Shown: positions 39,208-52,400 of the stretch, one piece after another
How the letters are laid out: each line of letters opens with the position of its first letter
How positions within the stretch are numbered: position 1 is the stretch's first letter
Source of the DNA: Trichodesmium erythraeum GBRTRLIN201
GTDB lineage: Bacteria > Cyanobacteriota > Cyanobacteriia > Cyanobacteriales > Microcoleaceae
Length of the DNA: 64,000 bases
Direction: 5' to 3'
Assembly: GCA_018457135.1 (NCBI GenBank)
Contig: JAGGDU010000178.1
Coordinates: 40,698-104,697 of the forward strand
Made by a program: the position numbers and the translations under genes
The notes under the pieces: model-generated
Database searches by the model: none
Told to the model about the DNA's origin: nothing
The model's input: the letters and a program-made list of their open reading frames with translations, nothing else

Positions 39208-39509
39208 CTACGGATGAGTTGTTTCTTGTAGAGGATATTCGCTTTTCATTTCGCGCAGCAAAACGTTTTTTAGATCGTGAAAGGAAAGAGAAATGGAGAC
39301 AAAAAACAGACGTGGAAGGAAGGGTCAGACTACCGCCAAGGTAGCACCGACCATATTGTTAGCGCACTTGCGTAAGCATGCACGTCAATTCGCCGAAGAG
39401 CTTCAGCTCGCTAGGAATTCCGTAGTTGTAGGCCGGGGAGAATGTCAAAACGCCACATTTTTATAAAAGGGAAAGACTTGGTAAGCAAGTCTGCACAGGA
39501 GGAAATTGA
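39208..39509 (+). promoter_or_regulatory. Probable long leader of rne
   Basis: About 300 bases that differ from the surrounding sequence: more GC-rich and with short palindromes (GCGCACTTGCGTAAGC, GAAGAGCTTCAGCTC). A strong Shine-Dalgarno, AGGAGG, ends six bases before the rne ATG. Long, structured rne leaders that take part in autoregulation are known in bacteria; that this one does is inference. Some of it may be the right end of the tnpB element. Confidence 0.4.
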
Positions 39510-41558
39510 ATGCCGAAGCAAATAATTATCGCTGAACAGCACAGAATTGCCGCCGTATTTTCTGAAGACCAAATACAAGAACTTGTTGTTGCTAAAGGTA
39601 GCCATCAAGTTAGTGATATCTATCTCGGAACCGTAGAAAACGTAATACCTGGAATAGATGCAGCTTTTGTCAATATTGGAGATCCTGAGCGCAATGGATT
39701 TATTCATGTCAGTGATTTAGGCCCATTGCGATTGAAACGATCCTCTGGTGCAATTACAGAACTACTTACACCCCAACAAAAAGTCTTAGTGCAAGTGATG
39801 AAAGAACCCACTGGTACAAAAGGACCACGTTTAACAGGTAATATAACCCTACCAGGTCGTTATTTAGTTTTGATGCCTTATGGAAGGGGTGTAAATCTAT
39901 CAAGGCGTATTAGTTCTGAGAGTGAACGAAATCGTCTTAGAGCGTTGGCAATTTTAATCAAACCAGCAGGTATGGGCCTGTTAGTTCGTACTGAAGCAGA
40001 AGGTATGGAAGAAGAGGCAATTCTGGAAGATTTAGAGGTTTTGCAGCAACAATGGGAAATAATCCAAATTGAAGCTAATTCTAACAGAGCTCCTGCACTA
40101 CTAAATCGTGATAATGATTTTATTCAACGGGTACTGCGGGATATGTATAGTACTGATGTTAATCGAATTGTAGTGGACTATAGTGAGGGAGTGAAGCGAG
40201 TCAAGCAACATTTGCTCAACTGGAGTGGGGGTAAACCATTGCAAGTTTTAATTGACCATCATGGCGATCGCATCCCTATTCTAGAATACTTCCGGGTGAA
40301 TGCTGCGATTAGAGAAGCTCTCAGACCAAGAGTAGATTTACCTTCTGGTGGTTATGTTATTATCCAACCAACTGAAGCACTAACTGTTATAGATGTCAAC
40401 TCTGGTTCTTTTACACGGTCTGCTACAGCTCGGGAAACTGTACTTTGGACAAATTGTGAAGCGGCTACGGAAATAGCCCGTCAACTACGCCTACGTAACA
40501 TTGCAGGAGTTATTATTGTTGATTTTATCGACATGGACTCACGACGAGACCAACTGCAAGTTCTGGAACATTTTAATCAAGTTCTCAGAGCTGATAAAGC
40601 TAGGCCTCAGATAGCTCAGTTGTCAGAATTGGGTTTAGTCGAATTGACTCGCAAACGCCAAGGTCAAAATATATATGAGCTATTTGGTCGTAATTGTCCT
40701 AGTTGTAATGGATTAGGACATTTAGTTCATTTACCTGGTGAATCTGAAGTATCTATTGGGGATGTTAATTTGTCTGTGGTTAATCGAAATGTAGATGCTG
40801 AGGAATTAACTAAACCTGTAGCTGTTACTCCTCCAACTTTGGTGGGTGTGGCTCAAAACTATTCTTGGGAGACTAGACAAGGATATCAAGAAGGGGAGAA
40901 TGCTAATAATGCTTCTGATTTGGAATTGTTGAACCATCCTAGTTACCAGGAAACTCGTCGTCGTCGTCGTCGTCGAGTAGGGGTTGGTGAAACAATGCAG
41001 GATGAGAGTTTGGAATTGCATGAAAGAGAATTAGGATCGGGAATGGAGTATCCTATCCTTTCGGAGGGATATTCTCTGACAAGTAATACGAGACGTTCAG
41101 GAAGAGAGATAATTAGACCCATTACTGAAGCTCCAGAAATAGTAACGGTAGAAATGACTTTTGATGAACAAGATGTATATGCTTTGATGGGTATTTCTCC
41201 ATTAACACTTGTAGAGGAGGGAATGGTAAAAAATCCTAAATCAGTCATTATCTCTATTAAACAACCAGGGGAAGGAGAGAATCATTTGAGCAGAACAAGG
41301 GTAGATAAGGAAGAGGTTGAAGTTGAATCAGTTGCAGACTATGAGGAAAATGATGATGATCAGGAATTAGATAATTTTGATTTATCTGTTTCTTCTGCTC
41401 AAGATGATGATTTTGATGTTCGTGAGGAAAATGGTAACTATGATTTAGATTTGAGTGATTCAGATGTTGATTTGAATTCTGATAGTAATGACTCTGATGA
41501 TTCTGGGCCAATTCGTCGCCGTCGTCGTCGTTCTTCGGCAGTTACAGCGGAAGAATAA
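39510..41558 (+). CDS. rne: Ribonuclease E/G
   Basis: A 682-aa endoribonuclease for mRNA decay and rRNA processing. The S1 domain (about 35-120, SDIYLGTVENVIPGIDAAFVNIG), the 5' sensor region, the catalytic metal site VIDVNSGSFT (about 294-303) and VDFIDM, and the zinc link NCPSCNG (about 395) are visible. The C-terminal third is acidic and low-complexity, with an RRRRRRR block near 487 and a terminal RRRRRRSSAV. In cyanobacteria this last arginine block is known to recruit polynucleotide phosphorylase. It has a strong AGGAGG ribosome site, and rnhB follows 356 bases downstream. Confidence 0.96.
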   Translation: MPKQIIIAEQHRIAAVFSEDQIQELVVAKGSHQVSDIYLGTVENVIPGIDAAFVNIGDPERNGFIHVSDLGPLRLKRSSGAITELLTPQQKVLVQVMKEPTGTKGPRLTGNITLPGRYLVLMPYGRGVNLSRRISSESERNRLRALAILIKPAGMGLLVRTEAEGMEEEAILEDLEVLQQQWEIIQIEANSNRAPALLNRDNDFIQRVLRDMYSTDVNRIVVDYSEGVKRVKQHLLNWSGGKPLQVLIDHHGDRIPILEYFRVNAAIREALRPRVDLPSGGYVIIQPTEALTVIDVNSGSFTRSATARETVLWTNCEAATEIARQLRLRNIAGVIIVDFIDMDSRRDQLQVLEHFNQVLRADKARPQIAQLSELGLVELTRKRQGQNIYELFGRNCPSCNGLGHLVHLPGESEVSIGDVNLSVVNRNVDAEELTKPVAVTPPTLVGVAQNYSWETRQGYQEGENANNASDLELLNHPSYQETRRRRRRRVGVGETMQDESLELHERELGSGMEYPILSEGYSLTSNTRRSGREIIRPITEAPEIVTVEMTFDEQDVYALMGISPLTLVEEGMVKNPKSVIISIKQPGEGENHLSRTRVDKEEVEVESVADYEENDDDQELDNFDLSVSSAQDDDFDVREENGNYDLDLSDSDVDLNSDSNDSDDSGPIRRRRRRSSAVTAEE

Positions 41559-41820
41559 GCATAAAGTTTGGCTTTTGGACAAGATTATTAAGAGTTGAGA
41601 GTGTGGAGTATGGCTGAAGTGAGAAGTTGGGTATCAGTAACTCAGACATCAGAGGTAGGATTCTTATTGTGAGTAAATTTCGATAATTTGGCAATTTCCT
41701 AACTCCCCTGAGGATTTCTATGACTCTGGAAGCAAGACTGAAACCCAAGTATTAATTTCAAAAAATATTCAGCTACCAAGAGCTTACTCAAAAATAAAAA
41801 GTTTCCAGAGTAAAAACCTA

Positions 41821-41874
41821 TTAACAGCAAGTCTGTTAAGGGTTATATGAAATAGGTAAGTGAACAACCTATTT
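41821..41874 (+). terminator. Two hairpins between rne and rnhB
   Basis: TTAACAG-CAAGT-CTGTTAA at 41821-41839 and AAATAGGT...ACCTATTT at 41850-41874 are both perfect. The second is followed by AATTATTTTG. They could terminate rne or act in the rnhB leader, whose start is 41 bases on. Confidence 0.5.
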
Positions 41875-41914
41875 AATTATTTTGATTTGAGTAAGTTTGA
41901 GGAGGTTTCATTAG

Positions 41915-42550
41915 GTGGAAATCGAGAATTCTTCTGACTTAATTATTGATGGTTTATACTCATTTCTAAGTGCTGGTGTGGATGAAGTGGGGCGTGGAGC
42001 CTTATTTGGACCTGTCGTGGCAGCAGCGGTAATTTTGCCAGAAGATGTTTTGGATGATTTGGCTAGTACTGGAGTGACAGATAGTAAAAAGCTGACGGAA
42101 AAACGTCGTTGTCATTTGGCTTCTCTGATTCGGACAGTGGCTTGGGATTGTCAAATTGGTATTGCTTCTGTACGGGAAATTGACCGTTTGAATATTCTCA
42201 AGGCTTCTTTGTTGGCAATGAAGCGGGCTGTTTTGAGGCTAAAATTGAGACCAGATTTGGTTTTGGTTGATGGAAATCAAGAGATTAGAGATTTATTTAT
42301 ACCTCAAAGGACTGTTGTGAAGGGGGATAGTAAGTGTTTGGCGATCGCTGCTGCAAGTATTGTGGCTAAGGTTTGGCGTGATACTTTGATTATGCGCTTA
42401 GCAAAAAAATATCCTGTTTATGACTTGACGAAAAATAAAGGTTATGGTACAAAAAAGCATAAACAAGGAATAATAAATTACGGGGTGTCACCTCAACATC
42501 GTCTTTCGTTTAGTCCTTGTCAACCTTCTCTGTTTGAAGTCAGAAGTTAA
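41915..42550 (+). CDS. rnhB: Ribonuclease HII
   Basis: A 211-aa enzyme that removes RNA from RNA-DNA hybrids and single ribonucleotides from DNA. It has VDEVGRGALFGPVVAAAV (Asp23, Glu24), TDSKKLTEKRR, LVLVDGN (third acid) and the final Asp in KGDSKCLAIAAASIVAKVWRD, plus KGYGTKKH. The length fits the family. The start is GTG 41915, preceded by GGAGG nine bases upstream. It follows rne in the same direction and has a hairpin just after the stop. Confidence 0.95.
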   Translation: MEIENSSDLIIDGLYSFLSAGVDEVGRGALFGPVVAAAVILPEDVLDDLASTGVTDSKKLTEKRRCHLASLIRTVAWDCQIGIASVREIDRLNILKASLLAMKRAVLRLKLRPDLVLVDGNQEIRDLFIPQRTVVKGDSKCLAIAAASIVAKVWRDTLIMRLAKKYPVYDLTKNKGYGTKKHKQGIINYGVSPQHRLSFSPCQPSLFEVRS

Positions 42551-42553
42551 TGT

Positions 42554-42575
42554 CCCCTTAACCCCTACTAAGGGG
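42554..42575 (+). terminator. Hairpin after rnhB
   Basis: CCCCTTA (42554-42560) pairs perfectly with TAAGGGG (42569-42575), three bases past the rnhB stop. A weak T-rich tract follows. Confidence 0.6.
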
Positions 42576-43387
42576 GTATAACTGTTTCTTGGTTACAAAA
42601 AATAGAGAGGAAGATATAAATATAAGTATAACTGGGGAATTTTTGCCAAATCCTCAGTAAGCACAATAAATTTATTAATTATCCTGAAAGGCCAATTCAT
42701 AAATTATCATCATTTGAGCCATAGCAAAGTGGGCTGGTGCGTTATAGACTATATCTAAATACTTATGTAGCACTAAAGAATTACTACTGATTTCAATAAA
42801 GGAATTTATTTAAATCAAAAAACCTTTGACTTAATGACTCTAATTATAAAGGCTTCTAGTCCTAGAAGAAAATGTTATATGAAAACCTTTTGGGTGATTA
42901 TTTACTCCGAGGTTTTGAATGTCTTTGGGTTGGTTAATATTTACTGCAATTAAATAGGAATTTATTTGAGATATTTATCGACATTGATACTATTTTTAAC
43001 TATGACCTTTTTATGATCAATGTACTGATAGTATGTATATGGTTATTATTTTATTATAACACATTTTTTTGTTTATTTGTTTGATGGGATAACCTGGCAC
43101 AGCTACGATAATTTTTAGTTTTTTTTGTGCCTAGTAATTAGGGTAAAAATTATTAATAGTTGAAGAAATCAAAAAAACTCCCAATAGCAAGATTAAAACT
43201 AAAATTATATGGGGTTAACTTTAGTTAAAAATTTAATATTTAGAACTAAATTAATTAATCAAAATATTGGGTTATAGTTTTTGGGGATAACAGAAATAAA
43301 AATTGAGAATTGCTATTCCTAAGTTTTTGGTCAAAAATTATAGATTGAGAAAATCTATTTTAAGGTGTGAAAGATAATTAAAAAAAA
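42576..43387. other. Intergenic, nothing recognised
   Basis: About 800 bases upstream of the giant gene, AT-rich. A small palindrome, CTTCTAGTCCTAGAAG, lies near 42853. No gene or repeat was identified. Confidence 0.45.
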
Positions 43388-43417
43388 TTGCTGGAGAATA
43401 ATTACTGTCAAAAGAAA

Positions 43418-46400
43418 ATGTCAAAGCCTATGGACATCAAATTTGATGATGGTGAAATTAAACAAGCCTTTAAAAAATATCAATCTGGAAACTGGGAAGA
43501 GACAATAAACATTTGTCATAAGATTATAAAAAGACAACCGAATAATTTTTTAGTTTTAGAACTTTTAGGGTTATGTGCTTATAAAAACAATCAAATAGAA
43601 CAGGCGATCGCTTATTATCAAAAATCTTTAAAAGTTAATTATAATTATGCAGAAACTCATAATAATTTGGCTGTTGCACTTCAAGATAATCAGCAAATTG
43701 ATGCTGCCCTTCGTCACTGTAAAATCGCTATTAAATTGTGTCCTAATTATGCTGAGGCATGGCATAACTTAGGACTTATTTTGCGAGATAAAGGCCAATT
43801 TGAGGCAGCTATTGAGCATTATCAAAAATCTCTTGAAATTAAACCAAATAATGCTGAAGTATATCATAGTTTAGGTACTATATCTTTAGAGCTGGGAAAA
43901 CTTTCGGAATCACAAAAGTATTATCAAGAAGCTCTTAAACTAGATAAAAATTATCTCAATGCTCACTTTGGTTTAGCTGCTGTTTTGCTTAAACAGGGAA
44001 GTTTGATGCAAGGTTTTTCTGAATATGAATGGCGCTGTAAACGTCAAGATTATATAAATCATAGCTTTTCTCAACCTGTATGGGATGGATCAAAATTTCC
44101 AGGGAAAACTTTATTAGTTTATACCGAACAAGGTTTAGGAGATTCTATTCAATTTATACGTTATATTCCTTTGGTAAAAAAATTAGGAGGCCGTGTAATT
44201 GTTGGATGTAATAAAGATGGATTAAAATTATTATTTACTACGGTTTCAGAAATAGATGAATTGTTTGTTATCGGTAAAAAATTCCCAGATTTTGACCTAC
44301 AAATTCCATTAATGAGCATACCTCGAATTTTTGGTACTAACCTAGAGAATATACCTACTGAAATTCCTTATTTATTTGTACCAGAATCAAAAAAAAATCA
44401 ATTTTTAGAAACTGTCAATAGTTTCAAAATCGGTATAGCCTGGAAAACAGATAGCCAAACCAAGACTAGCAAAAAACGTTCTTGTTCTGTTAAAGATTTA
44501 CAATCTATTTTAAATGTAGATAACGCTAAGTTTTATATTTTACAAAAAAAAGTTTCTCCTGAAGATTTGGAATGGCTGAATTCTCAAACAAAAATACATA
44601 ATTTAAGTTCATCTTTTAATGACCTAGCTGATACAGCAGCAGTCATAAAAGAATTAGATTTAGTAATTACAATAGATACAGTTATTGCTCACTTAGCGGG
44701 AGCATTAGGTAAACCTGTTTGGGTAATGTTAAATTTTGATTCTGATTGGCGTTGGTTAATAGACCGTGAAGATAGTCCTTGGTATCCAACAATGAGATTA
44801 TTTAGACAGAAAAAAATGGGAGATTGGCAAGGAGTTTCTCAAGAAGTTTTTGGTGCTTTATATTCTAAATTACTGACTTTTTATAAATATGAAAAGACAG
44901 ATTATCCATCAATAATTAAACCAGGATTATCAGTTACAACTCAGGACTTACTGACAATAGCTTTAGAAAAATATCAGGTAGAAAACTGGAAAGAAGCAGA
45001 GGAAATATGTCACTTTATTATTCAAAAGCAACCCAATTGTACTAGTGCATTTGAGATACTTGCTCTGTGTGCAAAAAAAACGGACAAAATTGATTTAGCA
45101 ATTGTTTACTATCAGAAAGCAATTAACCTCAACCCTAATAATTATAAAACTCATTTAGGGTTAGCTATTGTTCTGAAAAAACAACAAAAACTAGACGAGG
45201 CAATAGTTCATAATCAAAGAGCAATTGAACTGAAACCAAATGAGGCTTCTGGTTGGCATAATTTAGGTGTAATATTTAAGATTCAAGGCAATATTCCAGA
45301 AGCAATTTGTTGTTATCAAAAATCTCTAGAGATTCAACCAAATAATACTTATATTTATTACTCTTGGGCTAATATTCTGAAACAACAGGGTAATTTAACA
45401 GAAGCAAAAGTTCTTTATGAAAAATGTATTGAGTTAAATCCTAATCATATCAATGCTCACTTTGCTAGAGGATTTATTATTCTTAAACAAGGAGATTTGT
45501 TAGTAGGATTTTCTGAATATGAATGGCGCTGTCAACGTCAAGATTATATAACTCGTAGTTTTGCAAAATCTACATGGGATGGGTCTAATTTTGCTGAGAA
45601 AACTTTATTAATTTATACAGAACAAGGTTTAGGAGATTCTATTCAATTTATCCGGTATATTCCTTTGGCAAAAAAATTAGGAGGTCGTGTAATTGTTGAA
45701 TGTAATCAACCAGGATTAAAATTATTATTTACTACGGTTTTAGAAATAGATGAGTTATTTGTTGAAGGTGAAAAATTACCAGATTTTGACTTTCAAATTT
45801 CATTGATGAGTTTACCTCGAATTTTCCAAACTACCCTAGAAACTATACCTGGAGAAATTCCTTATTTATCTGTACCAAAGTCAATCAATTTTCCCATTCC
45901 ACTTTCTCCAGAAAATAATCTTAAAGTAGGAATATTCTGGCAAACAAGTAGTACCAATGAAACCGGTCAAGTACGTTCTTGCTCAGTTGAATATTTAGAA
46001 GAAATTATTAATATAGATACAGTCAACTTTTATGCTTTACAAAAGGAGGTATCAGTAGCAGATAATGAATGGCTGAAATGTCAAACTAAAATACATAATT
46101 TAGGTTCATCTTTTAATGACCTAACTGATACTGCAGCAGCTATAGAACAATTAGATTTAGTAATTACAATAGATACAGTTATTGCTCACTTAGCAGGAGC
46201 ATTAGGTAAACCTGTTTGGGTAATGTTAAATTTTGATTCTGACTGGCGCTGGTTGACAGACCGCAAAGATAGTCCTTGGTATCCAACAATGAGATTATTT
46301 AGGCAGCCAAAAATAGGAGATTGGAATAGTGTACTTATTGAGGTAAAAGAAGCATTAATGGAATTTATAGAATCTCAGAAAAATTTACCAGATTTACCAG

Positions 46401-49400
46401 CAAATTTTGAGAATGCATATCAATATTATCAACAAAATAATTTAGTAGAAGCAGAAAGAATATGCCGTCTAATACTTGAAGAAAAACCTCAAGATTTTCA
46501 GGTACTCAATTTATTAGCTGTACTAGAAAATTTAGCAGGTAGAAATGACATAGCAATTCAGCTTTTGAATCAAGTTATTAATCTGTATCCTGGCTTCACT
46601 GAAGCTTATTCAAACTTAGCCAAACTAATGAAAAAAGAAGGTCGTTTAGAAGAGGCGATCGCTCATTATCAAAAAGCTATTTCTCTGGAACCAAATAATA
46701 GTAGTAACTATTCAAATTTAGGATTTATTTTTTTAGAAAAAGGTCAAATTGAGTCAGCAATTATTAACTCTGAAAAGTCTATAGAAATTAATCCTAATAA
46801 CTCACAAGGAAACTTCAATTTAGGCTTTGCTTGGGCAGAAAAGGGAGACTTATCAAAGGCAAGCACCTATTATCAAAAAGCAATTAATTTACAGCCAGAT
46901 TATGCTCAGGCACACAATAATTTAGGATTAATATTTCAAGAAAAGGGGAACTTATCAAAGGCAAGTAACTATTATCAACAGGCCCTTGAAATTAACCCTA
47001 ATTATGCCGAAGCATGGTGCAATTTAGGGGTTATTTTGCTAAAACAAGGTCAAATTGAGTTAGCAATTGAATATTTTAGAAAATCCCTTGAGCTAAATCC
47101 AGATTATGCTCAGGCATACAATAATTTAGGATTTGTCTTTCAAGAAAAGGGGAACTTATCAAAGGCAAGTAACTATTATCAACAGGCCCTTGAAATTAAC
47201 CCTAATTATGCCGAAGCATGGTGCAATTTAGGGGTTATTTTGCTAAAACAAGGTCAAATTGAGTTAGCAATTGAATATTTTAGAAAATCCCTTGAGCTAA
47301 ATCCAGATTATGCAATGACACACAATAGTTTGGGAGTTACTTTTGAGGAAGAAGGAAATTTCACTGCCAGTATTGCCTCTTATCAAAAAGCTCTTGAACT
47401 AGAACCAAATTTTCCTGAAGTACATCTAAATTTAAGCTTAGTTTGGCTACTTCTTGGAGATTTAAAGTTAGGGTTCCAAGAATATAATTGGCGTTGGCAA
47501 GCTAGTAAAGCTCTATTTTTAATACAGCCAGAAAAGCTTTGGGATGGGTCGAACTTAGAAGGTAAAAAAATCCTTATTTATGCCGAACAAGGATATGGCG
47601 ATACAATTCAATTTATCCGTTATATTCCATTGGTTAAAAAACAGGGAGCGCGCATAACTCTAGCTTGTCAAAAACCTTTAGTTAGATTGCTCGAAAAAAT
47701 TCCTGAAATTGAGCAATGTTTAGAAGAAATAGTAAATTTGACTTTTGATGTTAATGCACCATTGTTAGAATTGCCTCGTATTTTTGGTACTACTTTAGAC
47801 AATATTCCTCCACCAATTAAAAATTTAAACATACCTGAAATTCCGTCGATAAAATTAGAATCTCCAGAAAGAAATTACTTGAAAGTTGGTATTGTTTGGA
47901 TGACAAACCAGGACAGTCCAACTGCTGTTAAACGCTCTTGTAAATTAATGAATTTTCAGTATCTTTTAGACGTAGCAGGAGTAAGTTTTTATAGTCTGCA
48001 AAAAGAACCTGGAGTAGATCTTAAATTATTAAAAACATTGCCTATATTAGATTTAAGTAGTCAGCTAAATGACTTTGCTGATACTGCTGGAATTATTACT
48101 AAACTTGACTTAGTAATTACTGTTGATACAGCAGTAGCACATTTAGCAGGAACATTAGGTAAACCTGTGTGGATATTATTACCTTTTGTACCTGACTGGC
48201 GATGGATGTTAGATAGAAATGATAGTCCTTGGTATCCCACAGCACGATTATTTAGACAGCCAAAAAGAGGAGATTGGAATAGTGTACTTATTGAGGTAAA
48301 AGAAGCATTAATGGAATTTATAGAATCTCAGAAAAATTTACCAGATTTACCAGCAAATTTTGAGAATGCATATCAATATTATCAACAAAATAATTTAGTA
48401 GAAGCAGAAAGAATATGCCGTCTAATACTTGAAGAAAAACCTCAAGATTTTCAGGTACTCAATTTATTAGCTGTACTAGAAAATTTAGCAGGTAGAAATG
48501 ACATAGCAATTCAGCTTTTGAATCAAGTTATTAATCTGTATCCTGGCTTCACTGAAGCTTATTCAAACTTAGCCAAACTAATGAAAAAAGAAGGTCGTTT
48601 AGAAGAGGCGATCGCTCATTATCAAAAAGCTATTGAACTGGAACCGAATAATAGTAGTAACTACTCAAGTTTAGGATGGATTTTTTTACAAAAAGGTCAA
48701 ATTGATTTAGCAATTATTAACTATAAAAAGTCTAGAAAAATTAATCCTAACAGCTCATGGATCAATATTAATTTAGGCTTTGTGTGGGAAAAAAATGGAA
48801 ACTTACCAAAGGCGAATACCTATTATCAAAAGGCAATTGAAATTCACCCTAATCATGCCGAAGCATGGTGTAGACTAGGGAATATTTTGCAAAAACAAGG
48901 TCAATTTGAGTTGGCAATTGAATATTGTCAAAAATCTCTTGAGCTAAATCCAGATTATATTGAGGCAAATCATTCCTTAGGCTATATTTTTTTCCAATTA
49001 GGAAAACTTGCTGAATCTCAAAAATATTATGAACAAGCTATTAAAAAATATTATGAACAAGCTATTGAACTAAACACAAATCATGTAAATGCTCATTTTG
49101 GTTTAGCAAACGCTTTACTTAAACAGGGAAATTTTATCCCCGGTTTTTCTAAATATGAATGGCGGTGGAAAACTCAAGGTTTTATCGGTCGTAATTTATC
49201 TCAACCTGTGTGGGATGGTTCTAATTTTCCGGGTCAAACCTTATTAGTTTATACAGAACAAGGTTTAGGAGATTCTATTCAATTTATCCGCTATATTCCT
49301 TTGGTGAAAAAATTAGGAGGCCGTGTAATTGTTGAATGTAATCAAGCCGGATTAAAATTATTATTTACCACGGTTTCAGAAATAGACGAATTATTTATTA

Positions 49401-52400
49401 AAGGTGAAAAATTACCAGATTTTGACCTCCAAATTCCATTGATGAGTCTACCTCGAATTTTACAAACTACCCCGGAAACTATACCTACTGAAATTCCCTA
49501 CTTATCTGTACCAAAATCAATTGACTTTCCTATTCCACTTGCTCCAGAAAACAATCTTAAATTAGGAATATGTTGGCAAACAAGTAGTACCACCGAAACC
49601 AGTCAAAGACGTTCTTGTCCAGTTGAATATTTAGAAGAAATTATCAATATAGATACAGTCAACTTTTATATTTTGCAAAAAGAAGTATCAGTCGCAGATA
49701 ATGAATGGCTGAAATCTCAAACTAAAATACATAATTTAAGTTCATCTTTTAATGACCTAGCTGATACAGCAGCAGCTATAAAACAATTAGATTTAGTAAT
49801 TACAATAGATACAGTTATTGCTCACTTAGCAGGAGCATTAGGTAAATCTGTTTGGGTAATGTTAAATTTTGATTCTAACTGGCGCTGGTTAACAGACCGG
49901 GAAGATAGTCCTTGGTATCCGACAATGAGATTATTTAGACAGGCAAAAATAGGAGATTGGCATAGTATAATTAAACAAATTAAAAATAGTCTAATAGATT
50001 TAGTAGAAAATGCTGCCCATGTCGAAAAAAAATCCAGAATTATAAGTCTCAAATTACCAGAATCTGGAGTCAAGAAAGCTCTAGGAAAATACACATCTAA
50101 TAAGCTCAAAAAAACAGTCAATAATTATAGTAAATTACTCCAAACTGCTTTAGAAAAATATAAAGCTGGAAACTTTGAAGAAGCAGAGCAGATATGCCAT
50201 CTAATTATTCAAGATAAACCGGATGTTGCTGGTGCTTTTGAAATACTTGGTTTATGTGCCCAAAAAACAGATAAAACTAATCTAGTTATTACTTATTGTC
50301 AAAAAGCAATTAGCTTAAATCCGAATAATGAACAAACATATCTTAATCTAGCTATTGCTCTGAAAAATCAGCATAAATTTAATGCAGCAATTATTCATAA
50401 TCAAAAAGCGCTCTCTAGGAAACCAAATTATGCTGAAGCTTGGCATAATTTAGGGCAAATATTTAAAGGTAAAGGTGAAATTACAGAATCAATTCGTTGC
50501 TATCAAAAAGCTCTGAGTATCAGACCGAATTATATTGATGCTCACTTTGGTTTCAGCTTAATTTTTCTAAAACAGGGAGATTTTATTCAAGGATTTTCTG
50601 AATATGAATGGCGGTGCAAACGTCAAGATTATGAAACTCGTAGTTTTGGTCAACCTGTATGGGATGGCTCAAATTTTCCAGGAAAAACTTTATTCATTTA
50701 TACAGAACAAGGTTTAGGAGATTCTATTCAATTTATCCGCTATATTCCTCTGGTAAAAAAATTAGGAGGCCGTGTAATTGTTGAATGTAATCAAGCTGGA
50801 TTAAAATTATTATTTACTACAGTTTCAGAAATAGATGAATTATTTGTTAAAGGTGAAAAATTGCCAGATTTTGACCTGCAAATTCCATTGATGAGCCTAC
50901 CTCGAATTTTCCAAACTACTCTAGAAACTATACCTACTGAAATTCCTTATTTATCTGTACCAAAATCAATCGACTTTCCCATTCCACTTGCTCCAGAAAA
51001 CAATCTCAAAGTAGGAATATGTTGGCAAACAAGTAGTACTATTAAAACTAGTCAAAGACGCTCTTGTCCGGTTGAATATTTAGAAGAAATTATCAATATA
51101 GATACAGTTAACTTTTATATTTTACAAAAAGAAGTCTCAGTCGCAGATAATGAATGGTTAAAATCTCAAACTCAAATACATAATTTAAGCTCATCTTTTA
51201 ATGACCTAACTGATACAGCAGCAGTCATAAAACAATTAGATTTAGTAATTACAATAGATACAGTTATTGCTCACTTAGCAGGAGCATTAGGTAAACCTGT
51301 TTGGGTAATGTTAAATTTTGATTCTGACTGGCGGTGGTTAACAGACCGCAAAGATAGTCCTTGGTATCCGACAATGAGATTATTTAGACAGGCAAAAATA
51401 GGATATTGGAATAGTGTATTGAAGCAAGTTAAAGAGAGCTTAGAAAATTTACTAGAACATAATTCTCCAACCAATAAAATTTCTGAAAGAACGGCTATTA
51501 AATTGCCAGAAGAAGCCATTCAAAAAGCTTTAGCACAATATAAATCTAGTAAACTACCAAAAAACACGCCTTCGTCTACCTTCATAAATTCTCCCAAAAA
51601 TCTACAAACTCAAGGTTTAATTCCAGCAACTAATAGTAATATCAAAGAACCCGAACATTCAAAAAAATCTACTTCGGAAATCATCAAAATAATTGCTATT
51701 AACTGGCCGTTAAACCATCATACTGGCTGGGGTATTTATGGCATTAATCTTACTCTCCAACTACTTCAAACCCCAGGATATAAACCCCTACTATTAACAC
51801 CTCCTTCCATTCAACCTGGAACCTTAAACCCTCTCCATCAAGCTTTACTAAATCCAGCTTTTAATGAGCAAAAAAATTTGCAAAATCAACTCAAGAATCA
51901 ACAAGGTAAAAAATTGCAAGTAAACTTGCCAATATTACAAGCATTAAATAGTAATTTTTCTATTAGTAACAATCTTATAGGCACCCAAAATATTGGAATT
52001 ATTTTCTCAGAAAATACTAAATTTACTTCAGAACAAATAAATCGTGCCCAAGCATACAATTTGATTATTACAGGTTCTACTTGGAATACTAATGTTTTAG
52101 AAAGTAATGGTATAAAACCTCTACAAAAAGTTTTACAAGGTATCGATCAAACCATTTTTCATCCAGCACCTAAATCTAATACTTTTAGCGATCGCTTTGT
52201 TATTTTTTCTGGTGGAAAACTAGAATATCGCAAAGGTCAAGATATTGTTATAGCAGCTTTTAAAATTTTCCAAAAACGTCATCCAGAAGCACTATTAATT
52301 ACAGCTTGGCATAATTTTTGGCCTCAATTTATGGCAGGAATTGAGCAAACTGGAAATGTTGTTGGACTACCTAAAATTAGTCCAAATAAACATTTACAAA

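Noticed and set aside
40806..41511. Minus-strand open frames in the rne tail, one His/Asn-rich
   Set aside because: They mirror the acidic Asp/Glu-rich tail codons of rne; a low-complexity shadow.
43388..43417. TTG start adding ten residues to the giant protein
   Set aside because: No ribosome binding site at a useful distance; the ATG at 43418 is at least as good.
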